Source of the DNA: Anaerolineales bacterium UBA877
Lineage (GTDB): Bacteria > Chloroflexota > Anaerolineae > Anaerolineales > Villigracilaceae
Assembly (NCBI GenBank): GCA_002294405.1
Contig: DBFP01000045.1
Coordinates: 28,719-46,464 of the forward strand
Direction of reading: 5' to 3'
Length of the DNA stretch: 17,746 nucleotides
Positions 15,447 to 17,746 of the stretch are shown here, in pieces (position 1 is the first letter of the stretch; every line of letters begins with the position of its first letter). The position numbers and the translations under genes are program-made. A model generated the notes under the pieces. The model ran no database searches, had not been told where the DNA came from, and was given only the letters and a program-made list of their open reading frames with translations.

Positions 15447-16223
15447 TTATGGACGAAATCCTGAATTACTCAAGATTTCTTTCAATTGGGAGGCCAGCTC
15501 TATTGCGCTTGGATCCTTGATCAAATTAAGGTGGTCTCCTGGAATTATCCGAATTTCAAGATCACCAAGGATATACTTTTTCCACGCCTCCATAAGATAA
15601 TTTTCTTCCTCCCATTCCCGGTGGCTGGCTTTGAAAAGCACAACTCTGCCTGGGTAAGGTTTTGGCTTGTAATTATTAAACGCTGAGTAGGCGGCTGCAT
15701 ATGATGTTTTGCTCCGCCCCCCTAATTGCTTTTGGATGGAATGAACGATGTGCTGCGAATTCCTCCTGAAGTATTTCCAGGTGAAATATCCTGCCACTTT
15801 TTTAGCATGATCCAGTAGTTTATAGTTGGCAAAATATAATTGAATTCTCTTAAAAAAAGGGATGACCCGGTAGTGAAGCGGTGGGTATGTATCTATGATT
15901 ACTACCATAGGTTCTGGCTCACCCGGTATTGATAACTTGCGAGCAGTTTCGAGTGCCAAGTGTCCCCCATATGAATGCCCTACGAAAGTAAATGGTCCAT
16001 GCGGCTTTACAGGATTAATTGCACAAATATACTGCTCAGCATATTCCTCTATGGATATTTCACTCCTGGGAGAAGATATGAATTCTACGCCCTTTAGCCC
16101 AAACAGGGGATGTTCTTTTCCCAATCTGTCTGTCAGGTTAAAAAGGGAGGATACCGGCATGCCCAAACCTGGGAAAAAGAAAACCGGTGGTTTGTCTCCC
16201 AAGGATTGAATCGTAACCAGCAA
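15447..16223 (-). CDS. Thioesterase-type alpha/beta hydrolase, N-terminus uncertain
   Basis: A serine alpha/beta hydrolase of the PF00975 thioesterase type, which releases acyl or peptidyl chains from carrier-protein thioesters. Counting from the TTG at 16223 (258 residues), the oxyanion strand is P-P-V-F-F-F-P-G-L-G (12-21). The nucleophile elbow is G-H-S-Y-G (82-86, Ser84), the acid is D111 in V-I-I-D-T-Y, and H231 is in G-D-H-L-N-L. A lid lies at about 117-165. No ATG or GTG exists, the TTG lacks a ribosome site, and the frame reads on upstream through plausible linker (E-P-V-P-I-S-S-E-S) to a TAA at 16275-16277. The start is therefore doubtful. A thioesterase next to plsX could hydrolyse acyl-ACP or acyl-phosphate products, but carrier and synthase genes are not in view. 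It may also be the surviving end of a longer carrier-TE protein. Confidence 0.78.
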   Translation of the reverse strand: MLVTIQSLGDKPPVFFFPGLGMPVSSLFNLTDRLGKEHPLFGLKGVEFISSPRSEISIEEYAEQYICAINPVKPHGPFTFVGHSYGGHLALETARKLSIPGEPEPMVVIIDTYPPLHYRVIPFFKRIQLYFANYKLLDHAKKVAGYFTWKYFRRNSQHIVHSIQKQLGGRSKTSYAAAYSAFNNYKPKPYPGRVVLFKASHREWEEENYLMEAWKKYILGDLEIRIIPGDHLNLIKDPSAIELASQLKEILSNSGFRP

Positions 16224-16274
16224 TGCTTGTGGATCGAATTTGCTTTCCGAGGAGATAGGTACCGGCTCTTTCTT

Positions 16275-16361
16275 TTATATATATTTTTCAGCGCGACAAT
16301 GTTGAATAAATCCAGCCGATGATATTACCACCGGCAGCAAGGAACCTAAGAATCTATTCAT
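16275..16361 (-). pseudogene. In-frame 28-codon segment upstream of the hydrolase, ended by TAA
   Basis: An ATG at 16359-16361 overlaps the stop of the preceding gene (GATGAATAG). It opens 28 codons (hydrophobic start M-N-R-F-L-G-S-L-L-P-V-V-I, then G-F-I-Q-H-C-R-A-E-K-Y-I), and a TAA at 16275-16277 ends it. The hydrolase frame starts right after in the same frame, so one nonsense codon separates an operon-style start from the enzyme. It could be a broken N-terminus, a separate tiny hydrophobic peptide, or chance. Confidence 0.3.
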
Positions 16362-17064
16362 CCCGCTCTGGTTTTGGAAGCACTTTATAAAGAGAATCCA
16401 ATAAAATGGCGCTTATGAGGTTTTCCTTGCTTTTTTCTCGCATAAAATCCTTAAGATCTTTGGGGGTGATTGCGGGAAGGGGAGCATCCTCCACCTTTAA
16501 TTCCACTTTGGGACTGGTGAACAGCAGTAATGACATTATGGTTGGAGATTCAACACCTTCCGGTAATATTCTTTTCAGGTATTGGCTGGCCGCTTTTATC
16601 TCGGCACTTGATTCAATTTCTGGCCGCCCCATGTTTTCCTGACCGAAAAACCGCAAATACGACTGGAGAAATCCTCCCCCCCTTGATTTCCAGCGGTTTT
16701 TTTGATAGGTGATAACCCCGCTCTGATGATATGGCATTAATACCCAAACACCGGCTGGCCCAACCAATAAATGAGAAGCGCTGGTTACGTAATGAAAAAT
16801 AGTGTACTCGCGCCCCAAACCTTTCAGATTTCTGTCTATCAATTCATCAGGACGCGGGCTCCTACCCCAGCGATTGCCATAATACATTCCAATTTGCGAC
16901 ATGAAGAACCCCAACAGCAAGGCCAATAGCGAGAAAATTAACTTATCCGGCATCTTAAACGAAATATACAATCCTATGCCAAGGATGACAAGTGCCCCGA
17001 TACTTGTGAACTGCCCGATTTTGGCATTTCGTTTGATCAATTTCGTGTTGGTTACAACTTTCAT
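16354..17064 (-). CDS. Membrane-anchored NERD-like protein of unknown function
   Basis: The 236-residue product has a basic start, two membrane helices (about 19-36 and 42-60) and then a soluble part. Residues 72-130 look like a nuclease-related (NERD) domain: D-E-L-I-D-R-N-L-K-G-L (73-83), H-L-L-V-G-P-A-G-V-W-V-L-M-P (98-111) and G-V-I-T-Y (116-120). In active NERD relatives the H-L-L-V-G-P strand is preceded by Asp and followed by a Glu-x-Lys. Here those positions are Ser, Met and Tyr, so nuclease activity is unlikely. The C-terminus (about 150-236) is charged and helical. The gene starts seven bases after plsX with GAGG ahead of the ATG, so it is co-transcribed with plsX. The NERD link is my inference from pattern; a scaffold or membrane-sensing role is possible. 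Confidence 0.7.
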   Translation of the reverse strand: MKVVTNTKLIKRNAKIGQFTSIGALVILGIGLYISFKMPDKLIFSLLALLLGFFMSQIGMYYGNRWGRSPRPDELIDRNLKGLGREYTIFHYVTSASHLLVGPAGVWVLMPYHQSGVITYQKNRWKSRGGGFLQSYLRFFGQENMGRPEIESSAEIKAASQYLKRILPEGVESPTIMSLLLFTSPKVELKVEDAPLPAITPKDLKDFMREKSKENLISAILLDSLYKVLPKPERDE

Positions 17065-17071
17065 GAGACCT

Positions 17072-17746
17072 CTATTTCTTGAGAGATTGTTCGATACCCG
17101 CGCGGATGGACTCTATCACGTTTGCTTTCACTGCGTTATTTGCCAAGCGAATGCCGTTTTTAATGGCGACCGCTTCCGAGCGGCCATGCCCGATAAAAAC
17201 CAAGCCGTTCACACCCAGAAGAGGTGCAGCACCTTGTTCGGAAGGATCCATTAATTTTTTTATTACCTTGAGTGCAGGTTTAATTAGGATTCCACCGAGT
17301 TTTGTTCGCAATCCGCCATTTTCGATGGCTTCCCGGATTTTATCTACAAGCAATTTTGCAGCGGCCTCTGAAGATTTTAACAGTATATTTCCAGTGAAAC
17401 CATCCGTAACTGCAACATCAACTTTTCCACCGATAAGTTCCTTGCCCTCGATGTTACCATAAAAATTCAAGCCAGATTCTTTCAATAGAGGATAGGTGTG
17501 TTTGACCAATTCGTTGCCTTTTCCTGCCTCTTCCCCATTTGATACCAAGCCGATTTTAGGATTTTTCACACCGCGCACTTTTTCGACGTAAATGCTACCC
17601 ATGATTGCAAATTGGAGCAGGTTCTGAGGTTTGCAATCGGGATTCGCACCGACATCCAAAACAACGCAGGTTCCAGTCGCCGTGGGAAAAACCGGGGTAA
17701 GACCAGGACGATCAACTCCGGGAATTGTCCCCAACCGGAGGTAAGC
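17072..17746 (-). CDS. plsX: Phosphate acyltransferase PlsX, C-terminal part (cut by window edge)
   Basis: The frame is open to the window end, so the N-terminal third is missing; 224 residues are visible. PlsX converts acyl-ACP and phosphate into acyl-phosphate, the donor PlsY uses for membrane phospholipid synthesis. Family signatures seen are L-D-V-G-A-N-P-D-C-K-P, F-A-I-M-G, G-L-V-S-N-G-E-E-A-G-K-G, D-V-A-V-T-D-G-F-T-G-N-I-L-L-K, and A-P-L-L-G-V-N-G followed by G-H-G-R-S. The C-terminal end is complete, stopping at TAG 17072-17074. It would be the first or an early gene of the minus-strand run leading to the NERD-like protein, hydrolase, DinG and DUF2007. fabD, fabG and acpP, which commonly follow plsX, do not follow it here. 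Confidence 0.95.
   Translation of the reverse strand, partial: AYLRLGTIPGVDRPGLTPVFPTATGTCVVLDVGANPDCKPQNLLQFAIMGSIYVEKVRGVKNPKIGLVSNGEEAGKGNELVKHTYPLLKESGLNFYGNIEGKELIGGKVDVAVTDGFTGNILLKSSEAAAKLLVDKIREAIENGGLRTKLGGILIKPALKVIKKLMDPSEQGAAPLLGVNGLVFIGHGRSEAVAIKNGIRLANNAVKANVIESIRAGIEQSLKK

Noticed and set aside
16276..16284. TATATATA tract as a phase-variable switch for the hydrolase
   Set aside because: The upstream ATG is already in frame with the hydrolase; the problem is a TAA, not a frameshift. Losing or gaining a TA unit would put the two parts out of frame. The tract is also very short.

Overview
The window looks like chromosomal DNA of a moderately AT-rich bacterium. The best guess is a member of the Chloroflexota, class Anaerolineae. 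This rests on gene content: very large GT-C membrane glycosyltransferases with C-terminal carbohydrate-binding-like modules, a single-gene comEA, a DUF2007 protein, an exonuclease-helicase DinG with iron-sulfur cysteines, and an M55 aminopeptidase. No rRNA, tRNA, CRISPR array, insertion sequence or phage gene was seen, so the taxonomic call is an inference.

Left block (172-5644, minus strand): a 1683-residue membrane protein made of two consecutive GT39/ArnT-like modules plus a C-terminal beta-sandwich region, followed by a small four-helix membrane protein. Its promoter, an extended -10, sits in a 370-bp divergent intergenic region. That region also holds a 57-codon frame that reads like the degraded tail of an older gene.

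Middle block (6015-11987, plus strand): a GT2 glycosyltransferase and a SAM methyltransferase joined by an ATGA overlap; an M55 D-aminopeptidase; then a tightly packed run of a GT39-like membrane transferase, a CPBP-family membrane protein, a GNAT acetyltransferase, ComEA, a possible 55-residue small protein and a two-helix small membrane protein. The common theme is building and modifying the cell envelope (polyprenyl-phosphate-sugar glycosylation, D-amino-acid peptide cleavage), with ComEA representing DNA uptake. No comEC lies in the window.

Gene-free gap (11988-12361): a 9-bp perfect hairpin directly after the last plus-strand stop, a second inverted repeat, and a TATAAT box. It could be a terminator or the start of a small RNA.

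Right block (17746-12362, minus strand, read leftward): plsX (cut by the window edge), a membrane-anchored NERD-like protein lacking the expected nuclease residues, a thioesterase-type alpha/beta hydrolase, DinG and DUF2007. Gaps are short except in front of the hydrolase. There the frame runs on upstream to an ATG overlapping the previous stop codon but is broken by one TAA, so the hydrolase either starts at TTG or has lost its N-terminus.

The items most worth a second look are the double GT-C fusion with a carbohydrate-binding-like domain apparently inserted into an Fn3-like fold, the broken hydrolase 5' end, DinG carrying both an exonuclease and four Fe-S cysteines, the degenerate NERD-like protein, and the structured gap at 11984-12080.
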